From: Solirubrobacterales bacterium
Lineage (GTDB): Bacteria > Actinomycetota > Thermoleophilia > Solirubrobacterales > Solirubrobacteraceae
Reading direction: 5' to 3'
DNA length: 34,364 nucleotides
NCBI GenBank assembly: GCA_025963965.1
Contig: JAOPZS010000116.1
Location: 1 to 34,364 of the forward strand
The position numbers and the translations under genes are program-made. This document shows, in pieces, positions 22,357 to 30,499 of the stretch. The notes beneath the pieces are model-generated. The model was not told the DNA's origin. It did no database searches and saw only the letters and a program-made list of their open reading frames with translations. How positions within the stretch are numbered: the stretch's first letter is position 1; each line of letters begins with the position of its first letter.

Positions 22357-24239
22357 TTCGCGCCCGCAGCCTGATCCTGCTGGGCGCGCTGGCGCTGCTG
22401 GTCCTGATCCCGGCCGGGCGCGTCAACCGCTCGGTCCCGCGGCTCACGCTGAGCGGCGCGCACTCCAAGCTCGCCCGTTCCGCCGCATCGGCGGCCTCCG
22501 CCTCGTGCGTGCCCGACACGCTCGATCGCTCAGCGCTGCTCGCCGGCGCCGTGACCGTCTCGCCGCTTCCCGGCAGCCGCGATGCGTCGCCGCTCACGCA
22601 GATCAGCCTGCTCGGCGTACCGGCCGGGGAGCTGTCGGGGATCAGCGTCACGGGCTCGCGCAGCGCTCGACACAGCGGGCGCGTGCTGCCCTACTCGCAG
22701 GGCGACGGTGCTAGCTTCGTGCCCGCCCGCCCGTTCAAGGCCGGCGAGCACGTGACGGTGCGGGCGACGATCACCGCGGCCGGTCGCACGACGCCGCTGG
22801 CCTACAGCTTCGACATCGCCGTGCCGGACACCTTCGGCGAAGCCGGCGGCAGCTCGACGCCGGCCCCGAAACCGCGCGACTACCAGAGCTTCCACTCGCG
22901 CCCGGACCTCAAGCCGCCGACGATCACGGTCACCGCGCACGCCTCCGGCGCCTCGCCCGGCGACGTGCTGCTGGCGCCCTACTCCGGGCCGGGCCAGTAC
23001 GGGCCGATGATCCTCGATGAAAACGGGGCGCTGCTCTGGTTCAAGCCGCTCTCGCCGGCCGGCGCGCGGGCCGCGGATCTGAGCGTGCAGAGCTATGAGG
23101 GCAAACAGGTCCTGGCCTGGTGGCAGGACCCGCTGGTCACGGCGACCAGCCGCAAGGCGGGGATCGTGATCGCCGACAGCGCCTACCACCAGATCGCGGT
23201 GGTGCGTGCCGGCAACGGCTATCAGCCGGACCTGCACGAGTTCAAGATCACGCCGCGAGGCACCGCGCTGATCACGGTCTACGACGGGGTCCTCTGCAAC
23301 CTCTCGGCGCTCGGCGGCCCGGCCGACGGCGCAGTCGCGGACACCCTGATCCAGGAAGTCGACCTGAAAACGGGCCTCGTCCGCTACGAGTGGCACAGCC
23401 TCGACCACGTCGCGCTGAGCGAGTCCTACGTGTCGCCTAGGCCGGGTAGCCGCAAGGAACCGTTCGACTACTTCCACGTCAACTCGATCGACGTGACCCG
23501 CACGGGCGATCTGCTGATCGACGCGCGCAACACCTGGGCGGCCTACGACACGGACCCGCGCACCGGCAAGGTCCGCTGGCGGCTGGGCGGGCGGCGCAGC
23601 AGCTTCAAGCTCGGGCCCGGCACGGTCACGGCCTACCAGCACGACGCCCGCGAACAGCCGGACGGCAGGATCACGTTCTTCGACAACGGCGCCACGCCGA
23701 AGGTTCACCCGCAGTCGCGCGTGATCGAACTCGCGCTCGACACGCGCGCGATGACGGCGACGCTGCTGCGGCGCGACGAGCATCGCCCGTCGCTCGTCGC
23801 CGGCAGCCAGGGCAACATGCAGGTCCTGCCCGGCGGGAACTGGCTCGTCGGCTGGGGGCAGTCGCCCTACATCAGCGAATTCGCGCCGTCCGGACAGCTG
23901 CTGTTCGACGCCCACATGCCGTCGACGTACCAGTCCTACCGCGCCTACCGACAGGCCTGGAGCGGGCAGCCGACGACGCCGCCGGCGATCGCGCTGCAGC
24001 GCGCCGGGGCGCGCGCGACGGTCTATGCGAGCTGGAACGGAGCAAGCACCGTTACCTCCTGGCGCGTGCTGTCGGGTCCCTCGCCTGCTTCGCTGGCGCC
24101 CGTCGGCGCCGCGCCGCGATCGGGCTTCGAGACGGCGATCACGCTCGCCGCGGCTCCCGCGCGCGGGAGCTGGCTGAGCGTGCAGGCGCTCAGCGCTACG
24201 GGCGCCGTGCTCGGAACCTCCCCGGCCCGGAGGGGCTGA
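22353..24239 (+). CDS. Arylsulfotransferase family protein with a probable non-AUG (CTG) start
   Basis: From GTG at 22509 the protein would begin at VPDTL and have no export signal. The frame is open upstream and encodes IRARSLILLGALALLVLIPAGR, a clear signal/anchor helix, then a Ser/Ala linker and SCVPD as in the ASST at 26015. In this upstream stretch there is no ATG, GTG or TTG. The best start is CTG at 22353, which overlaps the preceding stop as CTGA, like the ATGA/GTGA couplings elsewhere; ATT at 22356 is the alternative. That gives 628 residues. ASST residues: DLHE (His295), HVNS (His375), DARNTW, YQHDAR (His430). The C-terminal module is SWNGASTVTSWRVLSG. The last 44 bases overlap the convergent sulfatase gene. 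Confidence 0.85.
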   Translation: MIRARSLILLGALALLVLIPAGRVNRSVPRLTLSGAHSKLARSAASAASASCVPDTLDRSALLAGAVTVSPLPGSRDASPLTQISLLGVPAGELSGISVTGSRSARHSGRVLPYSQGDGASFVPARPFKAGEHVTVRATITAAGRTTPLAYSFDIAVPDTFGEAGGSSTPAPKPRDYQSFHSRPDLKPPTITVTAHASGASPGDVLLAPYSGPGQYGPMILDENGALLWFKPLSPAGARAADLSVQSYEGKQVLAWWQDPLVTATSRKAGIVIADSAYHQIAVVRAGNGYQPDLHEFKITPRGTALITVYDGVLCNLSALGGPADGAVADTLIQEVDLKTGLVRYEWHSLDHVALSESYVSPRPGSRKEPFDYFHVNSIDVTRTGDLLIDARNTWAAYDTDPRTGKVRWRLGGRRSSFKLGPGTVTAYQHDAREQPDGRITFFDNGATPKVHPQSRVIELALDTRAMTATLLRRDEHRPSLVAGSQGNMQVLPGGNWLVGWGQSPYISEFAPSGQLLFDAHMPSTYQSYRAYRQAWSGQPTTPPAIALQRAGARATVYASWNGASTVTSWRVLSGPSPASLAPVGAAPRSGFETAITLAAAPARGSWLSVQALSATGAVLGTSPARRG

Positions 24240-25998
24240 CGCTGGGCTGCTCGCGGGGCGCCGGGCCGCCCTGCCCCCGCGCGACGTCGCCGACGATGCT
24301 TTCGACCTTCTCCTTGCGCCTGCCGGTCGCCTTCGCGGCGGCTGCTCGCGCTGTGGAGAAGTAGTCGGCGAAGCCGCGCCCGTGAGCGGCCTGCAGCCGT
24401 TCGGGCAGCGGCCGGCGCAGCTCGTGCACGAACGCTTTCTTCATCTGCTCGCGCATCGATGACTCGAGCGCCGTGTGTTCGGCCGCGTTGTGCAGCTCGA
24501 GTCGCCCGCTCTCGGTCGAGTAGTCGTAGAGCTCGGCTTCCTGGCCTTCGCTGGCCGGCTGTATCCCGGCTTCGCCCCAGTGCGAGTAGAGCGCGAACTT
24601 CGCCTGAGCGGTGCGCATCGCGACGACGTGCAGCGGCGCCTCCGCGGCGTACTGCTCGCTCGCGAACTCGGTGACGGTCTCATCGGTGGCGTGCAGCACG
24701 TATTCGCGCCCGGGGGCTTCGGGGTCGGCGAGGATCGCCGCCAGGTCGAGACGGTCGGCGAGGTGCGCGTAGTGGGCCTCGCTGCGCCATTGGTTCGAGC
24801 CGGTCGCGAGCGTCAGCAGCAGCGGTGCGAGGTCGACGCTCGAGCTGAGCTGCGTGCGCACGGTCTGCGGCGAGGCGGCCAGCTTCCCCCGCATGTCCTT
24901 GACGATCAGCGGCACGCGGATCGCCTCCTCGTAGGCGCCGCCCCCCTTGCCGCGCAGGCCGTGCGATGCGCCGTACTCGCCGTGGTCGGAGGTGAACACC
25001 ACGATCGTGTTGGCTGCCACCTCGGGGCGGCTGTTGAGGGTCTGAAGGACGCTGCCGACGTGACGGTCGACCTCGCGCTGGAGCTTCGCGTACAGGTCGA
25101 GGAAGGCGAGCCAGATCGGGGCGACTTCAGGCCCCGTGAACGGCACAGGCCCGAACGACGCGGCGGCGGTTTCCTGCAGCGAGCGCTGCAGGCGCGGCTT
25201 GTTGCGTTCGATCATCCGTTCGGGGGTCTCGAAGTTGGGCGGCAGCCTGCGCACCGTGCGCCGCGCCGTCGTCTCGGCCGCGACACGGTCGCTCCACACG
25301 TACCACCAGGCGATGTCGTGCGGGTTGACGAACGAGACGGTCGTGCACCACGGCTCAGAGCCGCCCGCTTCCTTGAACCACCCGCGGAAGTGCCTGGCGA
25401 TCTCCGGATCCCTGTGCCAGCCCTGCCCCGGGCCGCCGTCGGGGGAGGGGTAGACGCCTCCGGCGAAGCCGTAGCGCTCCAGCGCTTCTTCGCCGAGCGC
25501 CGGCGTCCAGTGGTTGTCGTGGTGGGTCACGTGCCACTTGCCGAGCCAGCGGGTGTGGTAGCCGTGCTCGCGCAGCATCGTCCCGTAGGTCGGAAAGCCC
25601 GGGTCCAGCGTGCTGCCGCCCGTGATCATGCAGCCGGTCTGATGGGTGTAGAGACCCGTCAGCATCGCCGCCCGCGAGGGACTGCAGTCGTTGGAGGCCG
25701 TGTAGTGGTGGTCGAAGGAGACGGCGCCCTGGCGCAGCCGGCTCAGGTTGGGCGGCAGGGCCATGCCCATCGGGGTCGCCGAGAACCACTGCGGGTAGCG
25801 CAGCTGGTCGACCACGATGACGAGGATGTTGGGCCGTTTCGGGGCCGGTTTGTGCGCCGTCCGCGCCGGCTTTGCGGTCGTGTTGGCGCCCGGCTCGCCG
25901 TCTGCTTCCGCTAGCGCCTTGATGCCCAGTCCGGCACCGGCGAGCAGGCCTCCGGCGACCGCTCCGCGCTTTAGGAACGTGCGCCGATCCACTCTCAT
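24196..25998 (-). CDS. Tat-exported formylglycine-type sulfatase
   Basis: This 600-residue member of the sulfatase/alkaline phosphatase superfamily hydrolyses sulfate esters outside the cytoplasm. The N-terminus has a twin-arginine signal (DRRTFLKRG) and a hydrophobic VAGGLLAGAGLGIKALA. The enzyme domain starts RPNILVIVVDQLR (metal-binding Asp). Cys105 in CSPSRAAMLTG fits CxPSR, the site converted to formylglycine before export. GKWH and SDHGEYGASH supply further active-site residues. The start is ATG at 25998, or ATG at 26016 six codons upstream. The formylglycine-generating enzyme is not in the window. The gene lies antisense between two ASST genes: its 3' end overlaps one by 44 bases and its start is 16 bases from the other. 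Confidence 0.95.
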   Translation of the reverse strand: MRVDRRTFLKRGAVAGGLLAGAGLGIKALAEADGEPGANTTAKPARTAHKPAPKRPNILVIVVDQLRYPQWFSATPMGMALPPNLSRLRQGAVSFDHHYTASNDCSPSRAAMLTGLYTHQTGCMITGGSTLDPGFPTYGTMLREHGYHTRWLGKWHVTHHDNHWTPALGEEALERYGFAGGVYPSPDGGPGQGWHRDPEIARHFRGWFKEAGGSEPWCTTVSFVNPHDIAWWYVWSDRVAAETTARRTVRRLPPNFETPERMIERNKPRLQRSLQETAAASFGPVPFTGPEVAPIWLAFLDLYAKLQREVDRHVGSVLQTLNSRPEVAANTIVVFTSDHGEYGASHGLRGKGGGAYEEAIRVPLIVKDMRGKLAASPQTVRTQLSSSVDLAPLLLTLATGSNQWRSEAHYAHLADRLDLAAILADPEAPGREYVLHATDETVTEFASEQYAAEAPLHVVAMRTAQAKFALYSHWGEAGIQPASEGQEAELYDYSTESGRLELHNAAEHTALESSMREQMKKAFVHELRRPLPERLQAAHGRGFADYFSTARAAAAKATGRRKEKVESIVGDVARGQGGPAPREQPSVSPSGPGRFRARRP

Positions 25999-26003
25999 AT
26001 GCT
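25998..26003 (+). promoter_or_regulatory. Candidate -10 hexamer TATGCT for the last ASST
   Basis: TATGCT ends 11 bases before the ATG at 26015 and overlaps the complement of the sulfatase start codon. Activity here would have polymerase sitting on the beginning of the sulfatase gene. Confidence 0.4.
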
Positions 26004-26014
26004 GCTCGGGATCC

Positions 26015-27850
26015 ATGCGTTGTGTGCGAGCTCTCATCCTGGGGCCGTTGCTGGCCCTCGGTTTGGGGTTTGCCGGCCTGACCGCCACCGCCGAGGCGCA
26101 ATCTGCGCCAACGTGCGTCCCCGCGAGCATGGAAACCTCCGCTCTGCAGGCCGGTGCCGTAACAATATCGCCCCTGCCGGGCAGCAGAGACGCCTCGCCG
26201 CAGACCCAGATCAGCTTTCTCGGCCTGCCGGCGCGAGACGTGGCCGTGGACTCCGTCACCGGATCGCGAAGCGGCGCCCATCCGGGGCATCTCGCGTCCT
26301 ACTCGCAGGGCGACGGCGCGAGCTTCCTGCCGGCCCGTCCGTTCCTCGAAGGCGAGCGTGTCACGGTCCACGCGCGCGCCCGCGTGGCGGGAGCGTGGCG
26401 AGCGGTCCTGGACGTGTTCGCAGTCGCGCGCCCAGACCGGATCAGCTCGACGCCGGAGCCGATCCACGCGGGCAGCGTCACCGAGGAACAGCGCTTTCAC
26501 ACGCGGCCCGATCTGCGTCCCCCGGCCGTGACCGTCACCGCCACCTCGCCCGCCGCCGCGCCCGGCGAGGAGTTCGTCGCGCCGTACGGCGGCCCCGGGC
26601 AGGCGGGTCCGATGATCCTCGATCCGGCCGGCGGCCTGCTGTGGTTCAAGGCGCTGCCGCGCTACACGTCGGCCACGAACTTCCAGGTCCAGGAATACGC
26701 GGGCCGAAAGGTGCTGACGTGGTGGCAGGGGAACATCTCCGTGCACGGCTTCGGCGAAGGCGAAGACGTGATCGCCGACGGCGGCTACGACGAAATCACC
26801 CGCGTGCGGGCGGGCAACGGGCACCGCTCGGACCTGCACGAGTTCCAGCTGACGCCGCAGGGGACAGCCCTCGTCACCTCGTACTTCCCGGTGCTCTGCA
26901 ACCTGTCGTCGATCGGCGGCTCCTCATACGCCGGCGTGACCGACGGCGTCTTTCAGGAGATCGACGTGCGGACGGGACTCGTGATGTACGAATGGACGAG
27001 CCTGGACCATGTCGCGCTGAGCGAGTCCTATTCCTCGCCGAGGCGCTCTGACGCGCGGTACCCGTACGACTTCTTCCACATCAACTCACTCGCCGTCACC
27101 CGCGACGGATCGCTTCTGATCTCCGCGCGCAACACGTGGGCTGTCTACGAGCTGAACGCCGCCAGCGGCCTGATCAAGTGGCGGCTGGGAGGCAAGCATT
27201 CGAGCTTCACCGGCGCCTCGGGGACCCGTACCGCGTGGCAGCACGACCCGCGTGAACTGCCCGACGGGTCGATCAGCGTGTTCGACAACGGCTCCTCGCC
27301 GACTGTCCACTCACAATCGCGCGGCATCGTCGTCAGGCTCGACCCGCAGAGCGGGACCGTCAGCGTCGTCGGGCAGCTGACGCACCAGCCGGCGCTCGTC
27401 GCGGAAAGCCAGGGCAACATGCAGGAGCTCGCCAACGGCGACTGGTTCCTCGGCTGGGGCCAGGAACCGTTCTTCTCGGAGGTGAGCCCGACCGGCCAGC
27501 AGCTGTTCGCGGCCCACTTCCCCGTCCACGAGCAGTCCTACCGCAGCTTCCGCCTCAGCTGGACGGGCGCTCCACACCATCCGCCGGCGCTCGCCTTTCA
27601 GGCCGGGGCCGGCGGCGGCACGGCGTACGCGAGCTGGAACGGCGCGACGCAGGTTGCTTCGTGGCGTGTGCTGGCGGGCGCCTCGGCAAAGGCCCTTCAC
27701 CCGATCGCAACGACAGCCCGCACCGGCTTTGAGACTGCGATCGCCGTGCCCGCCGGCACGGTCGGGCCGATCCTCGCGGTGCAGGCGCTGGACGGCGCCG
27801 CCGGCGTGCTCGGCACTTCGCCTGCCTTGCGCGAGCCCGCCCTGCGGTGA
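26015..27850 (+). CDS. Arylsulfotransferase family protein, secreted
   Basis: The protein has 611 residues. The N-terminus (RCVRALILGPLLALGLGFAG, then TATAEAQS) is a signal peptide with an AxA-like site. The Ig-like N-domain (ISPLPGSRDASPQTQISFLG, YSQGDGASFLPARPF) precedes the propeller with DLHE (His275), HINS (His355), SARNTW and WQHDP (His410); the usual Ala-Arg after the last motif is Pro-Arg here. The SWNGATQVASWRVLAG module ends the chain. It is most similar by eye to the ASST at 22353. The divergent sulfatase starts 16 bases away. The start at 26015 was chosen because the frame upstream is antisense to the sulfatase signal peptide. Confidence 0.92.
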   Translation: MRCVRALILGPLLALGLGFAGLTATAEAQSAPTCVPASMETSALQAGAVTISPLPGSRDASPQTQISFLGLPARDVAVDSVTGSRSGAHPGHLASYSQGDGASFLPARPFLEGERVTVHARARVAGAWRAVLDVFAVARPDRISSTPEPIHAGSVTEEQRFHTRPDLRPPAVTVTATSPAAAPGEEFVAPYGGPGQAGPMILDPAGGLLWFKALPRYTSATNFQVQEYAGRKVLTWWQGNISVHGFGEGEDVIADGGYDEITRVRAGNGHRSDLHEFQLTPQGTALVTSYFPVLCNLSSIGGSSYAGVTDGVFQEIDVRTGLVMYEWTSLDHVALSESYSSPRRSDARYPYDFFHINSLAVTRDGSLLISARNTWAVYELNAASGLIKWRLGGKHSSFTGASGTRTAWQHDPRELPDGSISVFDNGSSPTVHSQSRGIVVRLDPQSGTVSVVGQLTHQPALVAESQGNMQELANGDWFLGWGQEPFFSEVSPTGQQLFAAHFPVHEQSYRSFRLSWTGAPHHPPALAFQAGAGGGTAYASWNGATQVASWRVLAGASAKALHPIATTARTGFETAIAVPAGTVGPILAVQALDGAAGVLGTSPALREPALR

Positions 27851-27867
27851 CGGATCCCGTCCGGCAG
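27842..27867. terminator. Imperfect hairpin between convergent ASST and kinase genes
   Basis: An outer CTGC/GCAG pair and an inner GACGG-ATC-CCGTC stem span the ASST stop codon. The 44-base gap before the kinase stop has no better candidate. There is no T-run. Confidence 0.35.
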
Positions 27868-27894
27868 CCGCTCATCGCAGCGGACTCGCAGCGA

Positions 27895-29322
27895 TCATCC
27901 GACCGGCGCCGACTTGCGCGGCGGGTGTCGGACGGTGGCTCGAGGCAGCGTGAGGCACACGTGCGCACCGCCGCCTGGATCGTTGGCCACGTGCGCCTCT
28001 CCGCCGTGCGCGCGGGCGATCACGCGGACGATCGAGAGGCCCAGGCCGGCACCGTTGCCGGTGCGCGAGCGCTCCGATCGGGCAAAGCGCTCGAACGCGA
28101 GCGGTAGGAAGTCGGGGGGGAAGCCGGGACCATCGTCGGTGACGTGGAAATCGACGAGCGCATCGCCGCGGGCCCTGGCCTGCACGAGAACCGAGCCGGC
28201 GCCGTGGTGGAGCGCGTTCTCGGTGAGGTTCCCGAGCGCTTGCTCCAGGCGGCGCGGATCGGCGAGGACCTCGAGGCCGGCGGGGGCGCTCGTGCGGATC
28301 GTGGCGCCGACGGCGGCCGCGCGCTGGGAGAAGCGGTCGCTCAGCGCCTGCAGGCAGTCGCTCGCGTCGATCGCCACCGACGTGATCGTCACGGCGCCGC
28401 GGTCGGCGCGGGCGAGGAGGAGCAGATCCTCCGCCAGCGCCGACAGGCGGTCTGCCTCCTCGGCCGCTGAGGAGACGGCATCGCGAAGCTCGCGCGGGGT
28501 GCTGTTGCCGATCAGCGCGACATCCAGCTCGGCGCGCAGGATCGCCAGAGGCGAGCGAAGCTCGTGGCTGGCGTCGGCGACGAAGGACCGCTCTCGCTCG
28601 AAGGCGACGTCGTTTCGCGCGAGCATGTCGTTGAGCGTGCGGGCCAGGCGCGCGAGCTCGTCGTTGCTCGGCGGCACCGGCAGGCGCTGCCCCGGCTCGA
28701 GCACGGAGAGCCTGAGCGCGCGGCGGCGCATCGACTCGACGCTGCGCAGCGCCACGGCCGCAACCGCATAGCCGAGCAGGGACGCCAACACGAGCGCCAT
28801 CGGGCCGCCGATCAGCAGCACCTTCCGGATTTCGGCGAGCGATTCGTCGTGTTGGCGCAGCGACGTCCCGACGAGCACGATCAGCCGCTGGCCCTGCGCG
28901 CTCACGGGGATCGCCAGCAGCCGCGAGGAGCCGGCCGAGCCCGGCACGGTCTTGCGATCGATCAGCGTCGGCGCGACGCGGCTGCGCGCCTGTTCGCTCG
29001 GGCCGAGCAGGGCTGCGGTCGGGAGTAGGCGGGTCGAGTCGAGCACGCGTCCGCCTTCGCCGATGATCTCGGCGAAGCGTTCACCGGGGGCCGCAAGCGA
29101 GGTTCCGGCTGCCTGGCGCAGCCCCGAGTCGGCTTGGATCACGAGCGCGCGAACGTCATCCGCACGCGAGCGCAGCCCCTGGTTGACTGAGCGGTCGAGG
29201 TTGCTTTCGAAGCGGAAGTACACGAACACGCCCAGCGCGGCGAGCACGAGCGCCATCGACGCGGCGAACACGATCGTCATCTTGGTCCGCAGCCCGAGAC
29301 GCGCAAGACGCGGGGCTCTCAC
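27895..29322 (-). CDS. Sensor histidine kinase
   Basis: This 475-residue membrane kinase has a helix at about 15-36, an extracytoplasmic sensor of about 130 residues, a second helix (about 168-190, VLLIGGPMALVLASLLGYAV), a HAMP-like linker, then the H-box DASHELRSPLAIL (His253). N-box NLTENALHH, G1 DDGPGF and G2 GNGAGLGLSIV form the ATP domain. It starts at GTG overlapping the regulator stop (GTGA), so the two are made together. The sensor domain shows no recognised ligand motif. It follows the ASST/sulfatase block convergently, and no link with that block is shown. Confidence 0.95.
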   Translation of the reverse strand: MRAPRLARLGLRTKMTIVFAASMALVLAALGVFVYFRFESNLDRSVNQGLRSRADDVRALVIQADSGLRQAAGTSLAAPGERFAEIIGEGGRVLDSTRLLPTAALLGPSEQARSRVAPTLIDRKTVPGSAGSSRLLAIPVSAQGQRLIVLVGTSLRQHDESLAEIRKVLLIGGPMALVLASLLGYAVAAVALRSVESMRRRALRLSVLEPGQRLPVPPSNDELARLARTLNDMLARNDVAFERERSFVADASHELRSPLAILRAELDVALIGNSTPRELRDAVSSAAEEADRLSALAEDLLLLARADRGAVTITSVAIDASDCLQALSDRFSQRAAAVGATIRTSAPAGLEVLADPRRLEQALGNLTENALHHGAGSVLVQARARGDALVDFHVTDDGPGFPPDFLPLAFERFARSERSRTGNGAGLGLSIVRVIARAHGGEAHVANDPGGGAHVCLTLPRATVRHPPRKSAPVG

Positions 29323-29996
29323 GCCTCTTCACCCCTGATGCGATAGCCGGCACCCCGTACCGTCTCGAGCGAGTGTGTTCCGAACGGCCGGTCGATCCTC
29401 GAGCGCAGGCGATGGACGTAGGCATCGACGATGTTCGAGCGGTTCTCATAGGACTGATCCCAGGCCGCCTCGAGCAGGTCGAGCCGTGAGAGCACGTCGC
29501 CCTCGCGGCGCATCAGCGCTTCCAGCAGGGAGAACTCCTTGCGGGAGACCGCGATCTCCCGCTCGCCGCGCCACAGGCGACCCGAAGCGGGATCGAGCCG
29601 CAGGTCGCCGACCTGCAGCTCGACGGGTCGCTCGCGGCTCCCGCGCCGCGCGAGCGCTCGCAGGCGCGCGAGCAGCTCGCTGAGGGCGAACGGCTTGGTG
29701 AGATAGTCGTCGGCGCCGCTGTCGAGCCCCGCCACCCTGTCCTCGATGCCGTCCCGCGCCGTGAGCATCAGCACCGGCGCCCAGATCTCTCGCGAACGAA
29801 GCTCGCGGCAGGTCTCGAACCCGTCGATCCCCGGCAGCATCACGTCGAGCACGACGGCTTCGTAGGGGGTCGAAGCGGCCATCCAGATCGCGTCCTCGCC
29901 GCTGCCGGCGAGATCCGGGGAGTGCCCTGCCTTCCGCAGCCCGCGGCTGATCACAGCGGCGAGCTTGGTCTTGTCCTCGACCAGTAGAACGCGCAA
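29319..29996 (-). CDS. OmpR/PhoB-family response regulator
   Basis: From TTG at 29996 the protein has 225 residues. The frame is open further upstream, but those residues are unlike a receiver, and GAGGAG lies just before the TTG. The receiver shows the acidic pair VEDK, phosphoacceptor Asp51 in VVLDVMLPG, Thr in MLTARD and Lys in TKPF. The C-terminal winged helix contains VSRKEFSLLEALM and the recognition region NIVDAYVHRLRSRID, ending in VRGAGYRI. Partner of the kinase encoded next. It is expected to bind direct repeats with about 11-bp period; such a repeat lies upstream of this operon. Confidence 0.95.
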   Translation of the reverse strand: MRVLLVEDKTKLAAVISRGLRKAGHSPDLAGSGEDAIWMAASTPYEAVVLDVMLPGIDGFETCRELRSREIWAPVLMLTARDGIEDRVAGLDSGADDYLTKPFALSELLARLRALARRGSRERPVELQVGDLRLDPASGRLWRGEREIAVSRKEFSLLEALMRREGDVLSRLDLLEAAWDQSYENRSNIVDAYVHRLRSRIDRPFGTHSLETVRGAGYRIRGEEA

Positions 29997-30081
29997 GGCA
30001 CTCCTCAGTGTGCCGCCCGAGCTGAAGGCCAGCTCAAGGCCTCCGGACGCACGCCACCCGCCTCCGCTCCCGGTGCGACTG

Positions 30082-30447
30082 CTACTCGACGCCTTCGAAC
30101 TGGTGGTCTTCTTCAGCGCCGGCGGGGTCTTCGTGCCCGCCCGGCCCGTCACTCGCGGCGCTCTCCGAGCTCCCCGTCTCGGAGCCGGTCTCGCTCGAGG
30201 CGGACTGAGATGCGCTGTTCGAGGATGCCTTGATCGAGTCGGGTGTCGTCTGGTCGCCTGCCTGGACGTTGTCGGTGTCGGGGCCGGTGGGCGTCTCGCT
30301 CGCTCGCGAGCTGTGCTTCACGGCGTGATGGGCGGCCTTCTTGTGCACCGTCTTGCCCTTCGTGGCGCTCGCGACGCCGCCGACCGCCAGAGCGGTCACA
30401 GCGGCGGTCGCGAGGAGCGCCGTGAGTGTCTTCCCTCGGTTGAACAT
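30082..30447 (-). CDS. Small secreted protein with acidic Ser/Glu-rich tail, first gene of the two-component operon
   Basis: The protein is 121 residues with an excellent ribosome-binding site (AAGGGAG, 4 bases before the ATG). The signal peptide (GKTLTALLATAAVTALAVGGVASA) is followed by a basic His/Lys segment (KTVHKKAAHHAVKHSSR) and a low-complexity tail of Ser, Glu, Gly and Asp. No Cys and no fold are obvious. It lies 85 bases upstream of the regulator on the same strand. It may be a target, ligand or periplasmic modulator of the kinase, or an ion-binding peptide (His/Lys then Asp/Glu). This is inference from position and composition. Confidence 0.72.
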   Translation of the reverse strand: MFNRGKTLTALLATAAVTALAVGGVASATKGKTVHKKAAHHAVKHSSRASETPTGPDTDNVQAGDQTTPDSIKASSNSASQSASSETGSETGSSESAASDGPGGHEDPAGAEEDHQFEGVE

Positions 30448-30499
30448 GTAGCTCCCTTCGTGGGTTTGCATGCATCGCGGCCAGCATGCCGGGGGCCAC

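Noticed and set aside
20548-24239. The two adjacent plus-strand ASST frames taken as one frameshifted gene
   Set aside because: Each has its own complete signal, N-domain, propeller and C-terminal module, so they are two genes.
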